Shown: positions 37,750 through 48,580, numbered from the stretch's first letter. The stretch: DNA of 64,000 nt from Strongylocentrotus purpuratus (GCF_000002235.5 NW_022145539.1:107501-171500), one strand, 5' to 3'. Translations and numbers: made by a program. The notes: generated by a model from the letters alone, not told the origin.

Positions 37750-38138
37750 AATTCTCGCTACCCCAAATAGCGATTCTGCCGAGATCCGGGGAAAATCCTG
37801 AAAACGCGCATTGCATTATGGGATAGCTTTTCGACATTACAGCTTCCTGTGCAGGCGTTCGTGATCACAACCCTCTCTTTCACGGTAGAGTTTAACGGCC
37901 TTTTGTGCTAAAGTCACTAATTCTGCCCGAAGCTTTCCATTGCATATTATAATCTGTACAAATTACACTGATTGGCATCGATTTTAGCGTGCGTGAAAAC
38001 TCTGCACAGCGAACACAGGCGCTAGCGCCAGCGGGATGGGACTCTATACCGGAAGTTGTAGTGACGACCCGAGAGAGTGAAAATTACCTCGTCTCGCGAA
38101 TTTCGAGATTTTCGTACCTATTTAGGGTAGCGAGAATT
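37750..38138. mobile_element. Family F inverted-repeat element, copy 2
   Basis: Same outer ends as 21892-22382 with only a few differences, but a shorter unrelated centre beginning ttcgtgatcacaaccctctc. Non-coding. Confidence 0.8.
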
Positions 38139-38179
38139 AACAGGTTCTCTATTCCATCTACCAAACAACAAAATATATA

Positions 38180-38384
38180 TTAAAGGGAGGCGTTACTACT
38201 TCAGCAAGAAGGGATTAGACCACCCAGTGAGCCATCGAGGTCACTGTGACAGGTGGCTTTCTCATTAACTCAGCTCTCATTTAACATAAGAAAAAGAGGA
38301 TCATGGGGGACCAACAGGCACCGATTGGGGAAGTTTTCTATATAGAGGGAGTAAGTAGCTACAAGTAGGACAGTGTGCCTTTAA
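38180..38384. mobile_element. TTAA-flanked MITE, family G copy 2 (inverted)
   Basis: TTAA at 38180-38183 and 38381-38384; reverse complement of the element at 15946-16145. It begins only 41 bp after family F copy 2 ends. Confidence 0.8.
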
Positions 38385-39581
38385 GAAGCATGAAATCTGA
38401 CATTATTACATACAGATGTGCAAATCTTTTTGTCAAAGAGTCTGTAACATAATCTCACATTTAATAACAATGGACAGCCAAATATTTCTAAGAAACCCAC
38501 ATAAAAGATGTATGAGGACTGTGTATGTACATGTACATGTATGAATGCATCTGCCTATGATTTGAAAAAAATATTTTCTGAATCTGTGAGTTTGATATTA
38601 AAGCCAGTCACTTCACTTCTATTGATAGCAGTGTTTCTATTTTTGTACTATTCATGTACTGTTTAAAACAAAAGTACAAATCATGAACACATTAGACATT
38701 AGTATTATAATAGGAACAAGCTGTTAATACATCTTTTTCTATTCTGTTTGAAAGTACAAATCACTAACACATTGATTGGACATAAATATTACAAAAGGAA
38801 TAAGCTGATTGAATACATCTTTTTCAAATGAAGGATAACGATTCTCAGGCTGAAGGATCTAGCCTAACCTATTAAAAGTAGGAAGCTTTTCTGTGAGTTA
38901 CCAAGAAATTGTCCTAAAAAAAATAACCTTATTGCGTCGACATGGTGACAAGGAAAAAAAGAGAAAAGAAGGAAAAAAAGAGAAAAGGGGGGAAATGTAT
39001 GATCTATAGGTCTATACATATTTTGACCTCTATTCTGAATGAGACGTGTATGTACTTCCTTGTATTGACAGCAGTGCCCCACTCATGCCTTTCTGCGTCG
39101 GGTTGAGATCAGATAATGTGTGCTTTGTATAACTCTGTGCTATCTCCTCCCCATACTGGAGCATGCCTGTGATGATGATAACTATTGACATTATCAGACA
39201 GCAATTTAATAAGCTCTTTAAGCTGTCACTTTGAGGACAGTTGCCAGCTTCTGCTGCTCTCAATTAAAGAAAAGCAACTGTTTGATGATTGTCAGCGGGA
39301 AATCTAAGCATGAGACAAAACGGTATGCGGTACCGGTACGTGTTTCACACCGTGACCCACCCACACTGCAAAAACCATGTCCTGTATATCTGACGTGTTC
39401 AATCCTTTTATTTACAAATGTAGGTTGACATTTGCCCTATATAAAGTGACTGAGAGTGAAAAGGGTAATAACTTCATGATCATACAATTACACGAAGGAT
39501 AATTCATTGAATGTCAAGTTATCAGTAATTCATGATCTTGTTATAATACACTGTACATGTACAGTGAGGGTACTTCTGCTA
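38385..39581. other. Intron 3 sequence, no gene seen
   Basis: Contains a short direct repeat (aagtacaaatca...aacacatt near 38670-38775, twice). Otherwise unassigned. Confidence 0.35.
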
Positions 39582-40126
39582 TTAAAGGTACTATGTCCCA
39601 TTTGCAGGCCCCAAAAATGAAAAAGTTAAATTTCAACTTCATTTGAAAGATAATACTAATTTAGAACTTCCCTAAAAAAGGTGGGGCTTGAAAATGTCTT
39701 CAAGTGGGAAAATAACGACTATTAGTTGTCAAATCGACTTTAGGGCTATAGAGCCCAAAAGAAATAGTCTTGATTTTCAGACAATTGTACCGAATGTTCA
39801 TACGTTTTATGCTGCGCAAAGATTCAATCAGTTTAATCTTGGCCATCACAAGAAATGGGTTATTGATGTAGACAAATGCTCATGTACCCTTTATAACTCT
39901 TTTTATGTATGTTATTACCAAAGAAGAAAAAAAGCCAGTTAGTCAGTCAATAGTGTCTGACAGTGAAGTCTAGCAAGCAAATGGGTTTCCTTGCATAATT
40001 TGAATATGAGGACACTGCTAACGTTTAAATTTCACAGATAGGACATACATGACATATTCATAATTCCTGCAAAGTTCTACAGTATTTGAGGTTGGCTGCA
40101 AAAGGGACATACATGTAGTACCTTTA
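39582..40126. mobile_element. TTAA-flanked MITE, family H copy 1
   Basis: TTAAAGGTACTATGTCCCAT at left, complement of ATG-GGACATACATGTAGTACCTTTAA-type sequence at right. About 264 bp longer than the copy at 46885-47165; the extra DNA lies roughly between 39845 and 40090. Confidence 0.75.
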
Positions 40127-41156
40127 AATGCCAGGGTAATAATAGTACAGCACTTTATACATAAATGCCATGTGTAAAAAATTATAGAAATATACTATTA
40201 TTATTATTATTACCATGGTTATATAGTATAGAAATTTTATGGCACAGTTCACATGTCTTTCCAAATTATTACTTTAGTCATGATCATTCTATGCAACAAT
40301 CATAATAGCAAAACCTTTAAAACATTATGAATATTATTTTCCTTACAAGAAAAAGAGAATGAAATGATTGGAAGTTGTGTAACTGTGGTTGCATTGATTT
40401 CATCAGAAGTAGAAAAGTTCTTTTTTGGACTACACATGTTGGCTAAATGTTAATGTAGGCTGACATTAGTGTGAAATATATTTCAAGGCTACATTTATTG
40501 TCATAGGACATCATTCAAGAGTATACAGAGCATACATGTAGGAAAATGTAAAATAGTATATGAAGACATCTTAACCTTAATTTTGAGAGAAAAATCACAC
40601 ATACATGTAGATGAAGCGCATTTCCTACCCACGCAATATCAGCACATACAGTTGTAGTCTATTTAATTCTGCTAATTTATCCTTTAAGAGTGTCTTAATC
40701 CTTGACTTTAATAGTTACGATGTGATTGTTATCGTAAAGAAATCGTCTAGCATCTCATAAATACTCGCAATGGTTTTCCATAAAATAGTTGTTAATTAAC
40801 TGGTTTTAATTATCCATTATACCAGAGTTAAAAAATACTATAAAGACACCAATGCTAAATCAATTCTTAGGATCCCGGGAATTGTAAAATCAATTCCGAG
40901 GATCACGGAATTATGATTTGACTCTTTTGGGGGTCACATTGACCTTCCCACTGTCTTATAAATGTTCAGTTTGAATGCAGCCTTGGGGCCAATTTTTAGC
41001 CTCTCCTATAAGGGGCATACAGTGTATATATTGCAACTAATGGTGATTGATTACTTCACTAAGTAGCCCATAGGCACTGTTAGCGTCATGCACGATTGGT
41101 CGTAACAAGCGCTGTTTCTTACCGCTATAAATTCTCCATTTTATCCCCTCGTTCAG
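40127..41156. other. End of intron 3, no gene seen
   Basis: AT-rich; 40858-40920 has a duplicated aaatcaattc-aggatc-cgg-aatt motif. No coding signal before exon 4. Confidence 0.35.
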
Positions 41157-41210
41157 ACCCTTCAAGACGGAACAAGAGGACATTTATGGAGGGCTGGAGG
41201 ATCTGGCCGA
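41157..41210 (+). CDS. vav: VAV exon 4: acidic region, first regulatory tyrosine
   Basis: 54 bp; acceptor cgttcag, donor ga|GTAAGT. Read in the frame set by exon 3 it gives QPFKTEQEDIYGGLEDLA, then a split Asp. The P-F-x-T-E-x-x-x-D-I-Y-x-G-L pattern matches the VAV acidic motif around VAV1 Tyr142. Phosphorylation of this tyrosine is known to help release the acidic helix from the DH active site. The exon is too short to stand out as an open reading frame and is supported by frame continuity and motif. Confidence 0.9.
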
Positions 41211-41903
41211 GTAAGTATGGAGTGATGGACTTTTATTTTATGCACAAGCGATGCCCTGAAAACAAGTATTCATAACCTCTAATGGCAATATGGTATGGTA
41301 ATGTTTGCTTTTAATGTGATTGCTCTTAGCGATGCACATGTAAATGGCTTTTAACTTTAATTGGATGGCTGTCAATTAATTAAAAGTGGCGTGTCATGTA
41401 AAGGTGCGTAGACATTGTAGATTAAAGGTGCTTGTAGTTTCAAGTTTTGATTCATAGCTGGGACTTTTCAAAAGAGTTGCAATACTTTTGCAAATGTCGG
41501 TGCAAAGTTGCAAACGTGAAATCACTTACAAATCAAATTTGTGTAATACCATCACTACAATGGTAGATATAGTACATAGTAGTTTAGTACATACTTTATC
41601 ATATTAAGGGTTTAACTCACCTATTGTGTACTACTAGAATGAATAAAATCAACCTCCAAACAGTTTGATACACAGAGCATAATATATTTTGGTGATTAGT
41701 ACACTTACAAAAAATATTTGTATTTCTGAAGTTCATGTACACAGCGATACATGTACTTGTATGCAATTGACGTGCAATACCATGCTCTTTCTCTTTTCTC
41801 GCGATTAAAGCTTATGTTCACTCTGTTCTCCATAGCGCCACAGTGTGTTAATGATCATCATTTGTCAAGTCATTTAAAAAACGTGTTTGCATTTTTTATA
41901 CAG

Positions 41904-42036
41904 CGAGCATGATTTAGCAAACGAGGGCGACATTTACGACACGGTGGACGAAGATGAAGGGGACAAGATTTACGACGATCTGGTCAATATTCGGCGAGAG
42001 CTCACCAGCCACAGGACTCAGCAGCGCCAGAGCGAG
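41904..42036 (+). CDS. vav: VAV exon 5: acidic region, second and third regulatory tyrosines
   Basis: Acceptor tttttatacag; the first base completes Asp148 and 44 codons follow. Tyr159 (GDIYDTVDEDEG) and Tyr171 (DKIYDDLV) correspond to VAV1 Tyr160 and Tyr174; Tyr174 occupies the DH active site in the inhibited state. The donor is gag|GTGATT, weak at +3 to +6, but it is the only one I see that restores phase 0 into exon 6. Without splicing, the frame continues through another 16 residues to a TAA at 42085-42089, which would give a CH-acidic-only protein (see findings). Confidence 0.88.
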
Positions 42037-42561
42037 GTGATTAATGACCTGTGGGAACACACTCGAGATGAGGGGTTCTATCTGTAATTGTATGAGCAGT
42101 CTCGTTCACATTAAACGTCTTAGTGAGCCATAATTTTTCTTTAAAATTGACCATGGAAACTTAATATTGTGTTTTCACTTGTGCTTAGAAGATACAAATG
42201 GACAATTACGCAAACAGTTTCCGGATCAGTTTTATAGAGTGGGAATATTGTGTGATTTTGAACTGCTTAGGGTAGAGACGTCAACAAACGAGGAGCTGTC
42301 CGTGTAACTTCCAGAAAAAACGTAGTTCTGGAAGATAGAGACCTGTCGTGTGAACAAGGGTAGTGTAGCTTTCGTTGCTAGTTGAGGAAACATTAGGAGA
42401 CTGTTGAAATTTAAGTACCCTACTCTATTAATGTGTAAATGTACTTGGTAGTTTATACGGCATGAAATAGGATGTCTTGAAGCCGATGTTCTAAAAACAA
42501 AGAAGAGGGAAGTGACATTTAAAGGCACCCATGATGGAGTTGTTTTCTATCAACATTTGGA

Positions 42562-43622
42562 TTTTTATGCCTCCGCCACCGAAGGTGGTGCCGGAGGCAT
42601 CATGTTTTCGGGTTGTCCGTCCGTACGTCCGTACGTCCGTCCCGTTTGACCGTTATCACAATATCTCAAGAACCATTTAAGATTTAAACTTAAGACTCGG
42701 GAATAGTATTTATCACCATAGGAAGACGATCTGATTAGATTTTGGAGTACGTAGGTCAAAGGTCACAGGTCACAGAGGTCAACTTATGAAATTCCTTGTA
42801 TTGAGATTGTTAGCGCGATATCTCAAGAACCATTTGAGATTTAAACTTCAAACTTAAGGATAGTATGTATCACCATAGGAAGACGATCTGATTAGATTTT
42901 GGAGCACGTATGTCAAAGGTCAAGGGTCACAGAGGTCAACTTATGAAATTCCATACATTGAGATTGTTATCATGATATCTCAAGAACCACTGGAGATTTA
43001 AACTTCAAACTTATTGATAGTGTGTATCACTATAGGAAAACAATCTGATTACATTTTGGAGCACGTAGGTCAAAGGTCAAGGGTCATAGAGGTCAACTTA
43101 TGAAATTCCATACATTGAGATTGTTATCATGATATCTCAAGAACCACTGGAGATGTAAAAACTTCAAACTTAAGGATAGTATGTATCACCATAGGAAGAC
43201 AATGATGACAATCTGATTAGATTTTGGAGCACGTATGTCAAAGGTCAAGGGTCACAGAGGTCAACTTATGAAATTCCATACATTGAGATCATTATCGCGA
43301 TATCTCAAGAACCACTGGAGAATTTTCACTTCAAACTTAATGATAGTATGTATCACCATATCATAATATCTCAAGAACCACTGGAGATTTAAACTTCAAA
43401 CTTAATGATAGTGTGTATCACCATAGGAAGACAATCTGATTAGATTTTGGAGCACGTAGGTCAAAGGTCAAGGGTCACAGAGGTCAACTTATGAAATTCC
43501 ATACATTGAGATTGTTATCATGATATCTCAAGAACCACTGGAGATTTAAACTCCAAACTTGTTTAAATTGCTCTATGGCGGAGGCATCATTTTCGACTGC
43601 GCGCAGTCAAAATTCCATCTAG
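42562..43622. mobile_element. Helentron/DINE-like non-autonomous element with internal minisatellite
   Basis: ATGCCTCCGCCA at 42567-42578 begins a bulged hairpin that ends at 42600. The inverse TGGCGGAGGCAT lies at 43576-43587. Near the 3' end a perfect 14-bp palindrome GACTGCGCGCAGTC (43595-43608) is followed 10 bases later by CTAG, with T-runs outside. Subterminal inverted repeat, internal tandem array, 3' stem-loop and CTAG end are the DINE-1/Helentron plan. The exact 5' boundary is unsure. Confidence 0.65.
42665..43565. repeat. 157-bp tandem repeat inside the element
   Basis: CTCAAGAACCA recurs at 42665, 42822, 42979, 43136, 43304, 43370 and 43527. Spacing is 157 bp except one 168-bp unit (small insertion) and one 66-bp truncated unit. 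Each unit carries gtcaaaggtcaagggtcaca and aggtcaacttatgaaattcc. Confidence 0.92.
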
Positions 43623-44189
43623 TTTTTATCATGTAATATCTCCCCCCCCCCCCCACTCCCCCTGCACCTAACATGGACAGATTCAAGAAAGATGTCAATT
43701 AATATTTTAATAATTTCTTAATTGTAACCTTTTAATTCTATAATTTTGTACATTTAATTTACTTTTTATTTTGTAATCACACTGAAATTAAATTAACTTT
43801 GGTTTTGTTAACAGGTCGTTTTTTCATCAGCTTCGATGGCAAAAACAAGTCCTGCTACCTATTCTAAAAAATAAATTAAATGATAAGAAAACTCAATGCA
43901 TTTGTTTGGTAATATGTTTTTGCTACAAATGGAAGTTTGCTTTGGTTACATTTTTTTCTTCAACTATGTTCGTACTGCCAATTTAAGCGTGACTGAAATT
44001 AAAAACAAATGAAGCTGTGAAAACTACTTCAAGAATGCATGCACTCTGAAAATCACAAGGTGAATTTATACATATGCAAGCAGGATATAAGATAAGTTCT
44101 GTAACAATATTCTAATTATTTATAGGTTTATTAAATATCATTTCTATAATATTTATGATTTTTAAAGTGGTTGTTTGTTGTCATTTCAG

Positions 44190-44276
44190 CCTAAAACAGC
44201 AAAGCGTGATTTTTGTCGGACGGAGATAGTCGAGACAGAAGGGAAATACGTGGAAGCTTTGTCCATGCTTTGTGAG
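44190..44276 (+). CDS. vav: VAV exon 6: start of DH (RhoGEF) domain
   Basis: 29 codons, phase 0 both ends; acceptor gtcatttcag, donor gag|GTAAGC. The peptide contains KRDFCRTEIVETEGKYVEAL, the first conserved block of DH domains (E-I-x-x-T-E-x-K-Y), which packs on the GTPase switch regions. In VAV1 the same segment follows the acidic region directly, as here. Confidence 0.92.
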
Positions 44277-44340
44277 GTAAGCTAGTGGGGTCTACAAGGC
44301 CCTACGAATGGGCTCCATTTCCATTGGGGATTATGGGGTT

Positions 44341-44584
44341 CGGGAGTGTTTCACAAAGACTAAGATCGACTTTAAGTTGAACTTACCTATGGCAGGCCGT
44401 TCATGCCACTGTTTTCTCTCACCATTTACTGGCATCGCTCTCTCAAGGGACGTACAAATCATGGTCCTTTTTGACAGAATTTACGTTCTTTGATACTTAA
44501 TTACTGATAGAAAAATTATTATCTAGTGGTATGAACAGACTGCCATAGTTAAGTCCAACTTAGTCTTTATGAAACAATTCCCTG
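44341..44584. mobile_element. Family J inverted-repeat element, copy 1
   Basis: Ends GTGTTTCACAAAGACTAAG and ACTTAGTCTTTATGAAAC are inverted; inside, GGCAGGCCGTTCATGCCACT gives a second partial palindrome. Related to 45694-46023 and 61302-61583. Confidence 0.75.
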
Positions 44585-45203
44585 GTGTTAAATTTTGGTT
44601 ACTGTTAGTGCAAAGCCCTGACTAAGAAAGAATGGTAATAGTGATTATACATGTATGTTGTGGAATAAGTTAGTTCCCAGGTTTCCAATTTCTACATTCA
44701 TACTGTACATTCTGTCCTATTTTTGCAATCTTTTCTAGAAAAGATCTCCAATGAAATTGATAAATGTGGCTTAACACTAGTCAGAGTTCTTTGAAATTCC
44801 ACAGACATACATGTACAATGCTAGCACCGGTATTCAATACCCCACCTCTTTCACTTTCCATTGCATTCCACTTCGGCTTTGTTTATGGTCTTCATGAGCT
44901 TATTATGATCAACAACGTTGCTCAAGAAAGCTGATATGTGATAGGAAATGTACAGTAATACTGCCTATTTGAAAGTGCTTTCCTTTTCTTTCCACGCTCT
45001 TTAGATGTTAGAGTGCTGCTGATTTAATTACACAATGTTTTTTTTTATAGGCTAATGCCATAAAAGCAACATAAAAGGACATATACATGTTCAAACAGAT
45101 ACTGTACTTTGAGTAGAGAGATAAAACTATTAAAATTATTGCAATATAGCTGTCCACATAGGCCTACTAAAGAAGGATATGCAAAGATGCAAGCAAAGCT
45201 ATT

Positions 45204-45516
45204 GGGTGGTATTCTCATAAATTAAGTTGGGACTAAGTCCAGACTAAACAATAATGTTAGTTCACACTTCTATGGAATGCTACATGTAGGTTTCATCTTC
45301 CTCCTTCAATATTCATGACAAAGATAATCTACCAAAGACTTTGTTGAAATTCAGTTCATACTCATATTATCTTTTCCTTCCCATCTCATTGCAAAATTAA
45401 TTTTTTGGACACTTTTCATTGAAGGATTAAAATAATCTGTTCAGGGTAAATGAGTTGGCAACAGTCACTCCATAAAAGTGTGGACTAACTTAGTACGCGC
45501 TATCGAAATACCACCC
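45204..45516. mobile_element. Family I MITE, copy 1 (upstream of exon 7)
   Basis: GGGTGGTATTC ... AATACCACCC with ATT on both outer sides. Its sequence is the reverse complement of 46285-46606 at high identity over most of its length. Ends 83 bp before vav exon 7. Confidence 0.85.
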
Positions 45517-45599
45517 ATTGGAATTATTATTTTATGTATCCATTCGTCCTTTTGTCGAGACTGATGATTTTACACAACTTTTTTCCTCTTTTCTTGCAG

Positions 45600-45668
45600 C
45601 AATTCATCAAACCACTGAAGAAGATCTTAGACAGGTCAGATATTGACAAGATTTTCCTGAATATTGAG
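45600..45668 (+). CDS. vav: VAV exon 7: DH domain
   Basis: 23 codons, phase 0 both ends; acceptor ttttcttgcag, donor gag|GTAAGA. Peptide QFIKPLKKILDRSDIDKIFL followed by NIE matches the VAV pattern x-F-x-x-P-L-x-x-x-L-x-x-x-D-I-x-x-I-F-x-N-I-E. At 69 bp and phase 0, skipping it would keep the frame. It is bracketed by two inverted copies of the same element (45204-45516 and 46285-46606), which could influence its splicing. Confidence 0.92.
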
Positions 45669-45693
45669 GTAAGATGAATTATGGAAAGGACGC

Positions 45694-46023
45694 CAGGAAG
45701 GTGCTTCACAAAGATCCTAAGTTGAACTTATCTCTTAGTTGGACTAACAAGTTATGGAAAGCCATTAAACATCTTTGAAAATATTTTGTAAAAGTTATTC
45801 TAAAAGGCATTAAATGTTGATTCAAATCATTCATATTCTCTATAATCAAGGAGATTTCATGTTCTTGATGTTAGAATTTATAAAAAGTCTATAATACTTG
45901 GAATTTTCGCTCTCGAATATATTTTATGGGCTACAAATCAGAAATGGCTCTCCATAATGTTTAAGTCCAACTTAAAGTTAAGTTTGACTTAGGTTCTTTG
46001 TGAAACACCCCCCCCCCCCCCTG
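45694..46023. mobile_element. Family J inverted-repeat element, copy 2
   Basis: GTGCTTCACAAAGATCCTAAG at left pairs with CTTAGGTTCTTTGTGAAACAC at right, ending in a C14 run (about 46008-46021). Begins 26 bp after exon 7. Confidence 0.7.
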
Positions 46024-46284
46024 GCACTGAACTATTGTGAAAATGATATCAATCACTTGCAAGCTCTCACCAAGTTACAGGAAATGGAAAATGCTAACAC
46101 TAACACTAGTGTTAAGCACTAGAACAAATGCGGTTAGTGGATGCAACAAACGATCTTTAAACAAAACAAATAATGAAAAAGTTTTATACAGCTGAATTCT
46201 TTGTAAGCCTTGACCAATTACAAAAAAACGAATGTTAATGTACAAAGATTTTAAACAAAACCTGTAATAGTGGTTAAAGATTAG

Positions 46285-46606
46285 GGGTGGTATTCCGGTA
46301 GCGCGTACTAAGTTAGCGCGTGCTTAGTTAGTTCACACTTTTATGGAGTGCCTGTTGTGAACTAATTTACCCTGAACAGATTATTTTAATCCTTCAATGA
46401 AAAGTGTCCAAAAAATTAATTTTGCACTGAAATAGGAAGAAAAAGATAATATGAATATAAACTAAATTTCAACAAAGTCCTTGGTAGATTATCTTTGTCA
46501 TGAATATTGAAGGAGGAAGATGAAACCTAGCATTCCATAGAAGTGCGAACTAAAATTCTTGTTTAGTCTGGACTTAGTCCCGGCTTAACTTAAGAGAATA
46601 CCACCC
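46285..46606. mobile_element. Family I MITE, copy 2 (downstream of exon 7, inverted)
   Basis: GGGTGGTATTCC ... GAATACCACCC. Inverse of the copy at 45204-45516, for example ttcatgacaaagataatcta there and its complement here. Confidence 0.85.
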
Positions 46607-46884
46607 AATGGATTTAAAGAGATGTTTGAATGTCCTCTCTCCTTGGAAAGCCTGTACGGGATGAATATGCATTGATGACAACATCAAGACTTAAAATGGC
46701 TTGTAATAGTGCCTCACATCCTTAAAATATGAAGGTTCCAAAATGTTGTCATGCCATTAACAAGTAGTAATAATTGAAAACGTGTGCTAAATTGTTTAAA
46801 GGGTTCCGAAGTATGTCTTTTGAACCGCTATTAAAATGTACCGACTGTATCAAAAAATTGTCAGCACTGTGTACTAACTGAATA

Positions 46885-47165
46885 TCAAAGGTACTACATG
46901 TATGTCCCATTTGAGGCCCCCAAAATGAAAAGGTTAAATTCCAATGGCATTTGAAAGATAATACTAATCTAAATAAATGAAAGGGCTTGAAAATTCTTTG
47001 AGTGGGTAAATAACAAGCATTAGTTGTCGAATCGACTTTAGTGATTGCAATCGTTTTAGTAATAGTCTGATTTTCAAACCCTTGTACTAAATGGTTGTAC
47101 GTTTTGTGCTGCGCAAAGATTCAATCAGTTTAATTGTGGCTGCAAATGGTACATAGTACCTTTAA
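46885..47165. mobile_element. TTAA-type MITE, family H copy 2
   Basis: TCAAAGGTACTACATGTATG at left (TTAA mutated to TCAA), CATAGTACCTTTAA at right. Shares tttgaaagataatactaat and gctgcgcaaagattcaatca with 39582-40126. Confidence 0.75.
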
Positions 47166-47365
47166 GGTCTTTAAACAATACAAGTGTTTTATAACGCTTC
47201 AAGCTGGTAAATGTTATTAGTACAGGTAATGTCATCCTTGGAAATGCTTATTGCAATAAGGCTTTGCCCCCTGAAGTACTTTTGTGGTTGTAACCTCCCC
47301 CTCCCCCCCCCCACCACCTTGCAAAGAGACTTCACCCATATCCATTGGTTGTTGAACTGGCAATA

Positions 47366-47729
47366 GGCCTCCCTTCATCAGCTCGAGATTGCCAAATATC
47401 CTGCTATTTGAACTATCCCGATCGCAAATTATCCAGTTAATTTGCGTCTTCATCAGCCCAAAGTTGCAATTAGCGGAATATTTGGTCGAGATAATCATCC
47501 CAAGATATCTTGGGCTAGTTTGCAAAATATCCCGCTATTTGTCCAGTTCGTCTTCACTAGCCCGAAGACTGGCACTATGCGCGAACGCTGAGCAAAATGT
47601 CTGGAGCTCGAGTTTCAAGTTTCAAGGTCAAGTCTCTAGCTGATGAAGACGCGATTTGTAACTTCGGGACTATTTCCCAAATCAGAAATAAAGGACTTTT
47701 TGGCAATCTCAAGCTGATGAAAACGGGCC
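47366..47729. mobile_element. TA-flanked MITE, family A copy 4 (inverted)
   Basis: TA on both sides. Interior reversed relative to the other three copies; the palindrome CCCAAGATATCTTGGG is intact at 47499-47514. Ends 57 bp before exon 8. Confidence 0.85.
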
Positions 47730-47786
47730 TAATGTGACACCTTGATCAGTGATTAAACCAAGAGCTATCCGCTTGATTGAACACAG

Positions 47787-47984
47787 GAACTTCTGAGGCG
47801 GCACCGAGGGTTCCTAAGAGACCTTGAAGATGCCTTCCGCAGGCCCACTCCGACCATGGCCCATGCCTTCAAGAAACACAAGCCAGACTTCCTCATCTAT
47901 GGCTTCTACTGTGCACACATGCTCGGTGCTCAGAACCACATAGAGAAGGTCAGCAACAACCCACAAATCAGAGCAAAGATTGAG
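47787..47984 (+). CDS. vav: VAV exon 8: DH domain, largest exon
   Basis: 66 codons, phase 0; acceptor ttgaacacag, donor gag|GTAAGG. Key pieces are E-L-L-R-R-H-R-G-F-L (VAV: D-L-L-x-V-H-x-x-F-L) and FKKHKPDFLIYGFYCAHM (VAV: F-x-x-Y-K-x-x-F-L-x-Y-G-x-Y-C). These are the second conserved DH block and the helix after it. A TA-flanked inverted-repeat element ends 57 bp upstream of the exon. Confidence 0.94.
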
Positions 47985-48006
47985 GTAAGGGTTTAGTATG
48001 AGATCA

Positions 48007-48447
48007 GGGCCGGTATGCAATTCAATACTTAGAATAAGTAAGAAATTTACTAAGTAATTGACTTAGCTAAGAAGGTTACATATCTCGTATTCAAATCGCA
48101 TTTTAGACTTTTACTTACCTCTGACAAAATGTGAGTAAAATACTTACCGATAAGCATTGTGACAACACACATTCAATCAAAAGTAATGCGCAATTAACGC
48201 ATCACAATAAATGCTCGCTCATATACTTGTGCGCAGGTTATGATACTGCGTAAGAAAACCATATGCCTGCCAATCAAGGCCTCCAAATAATTGGCTTAAA
48301 TCTGGTAGGGAGCTGTCTTAAATTTAGGGTAAAATACTCAGCTAAAAGTTTGAGTTGAATACCAAAATTGGCTAAGTATTTTATCAAAGCCAAATACTAA
48401 GTAAAAAGTTTAAATGTTGTACTAAGTATTGAATTGAATATGGACCC
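48007..48447. mobile_element. Family L inverted-repeat element, copy 1
   Basis: GCAATTCAATACTTAGAATA at left pairs with CTAAGTATTGAATTGAATAT at right. A truncated relative lies at 53758-53907. Confidence 0.7.
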
Positions 48448-48450
48448 TAG

Positions 48451-48580
48451 GCCCTGTTTCATGAAACTTGTTGTCAATGACAAGTGGCAATAACAGTTAG
48501 AAGCTACTGAAATTGTTGCATTTGATTGGCTGAGAGCAAATTTGTTACAGAAATATGGCAATTGTTATTGATAAGTTTGT
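48451..48580. mobile_element. Family K fold-back fragment, copy 1
   Basis: GCCCTGTTTCATGAAACTTG followed by tgacaagtggcaataac, with a partial inverse (ggcaattgttattgat) at the end. Related to 60723-60870. Confidence 0.5.

Noticed and set aside
42232..42759. Two - strand frames of 98 and 64 residues after exon 5
   Set aside because: The second is inside the repeat element at 42562-43622; the first has no homology I recognise and overlaps intron 5.
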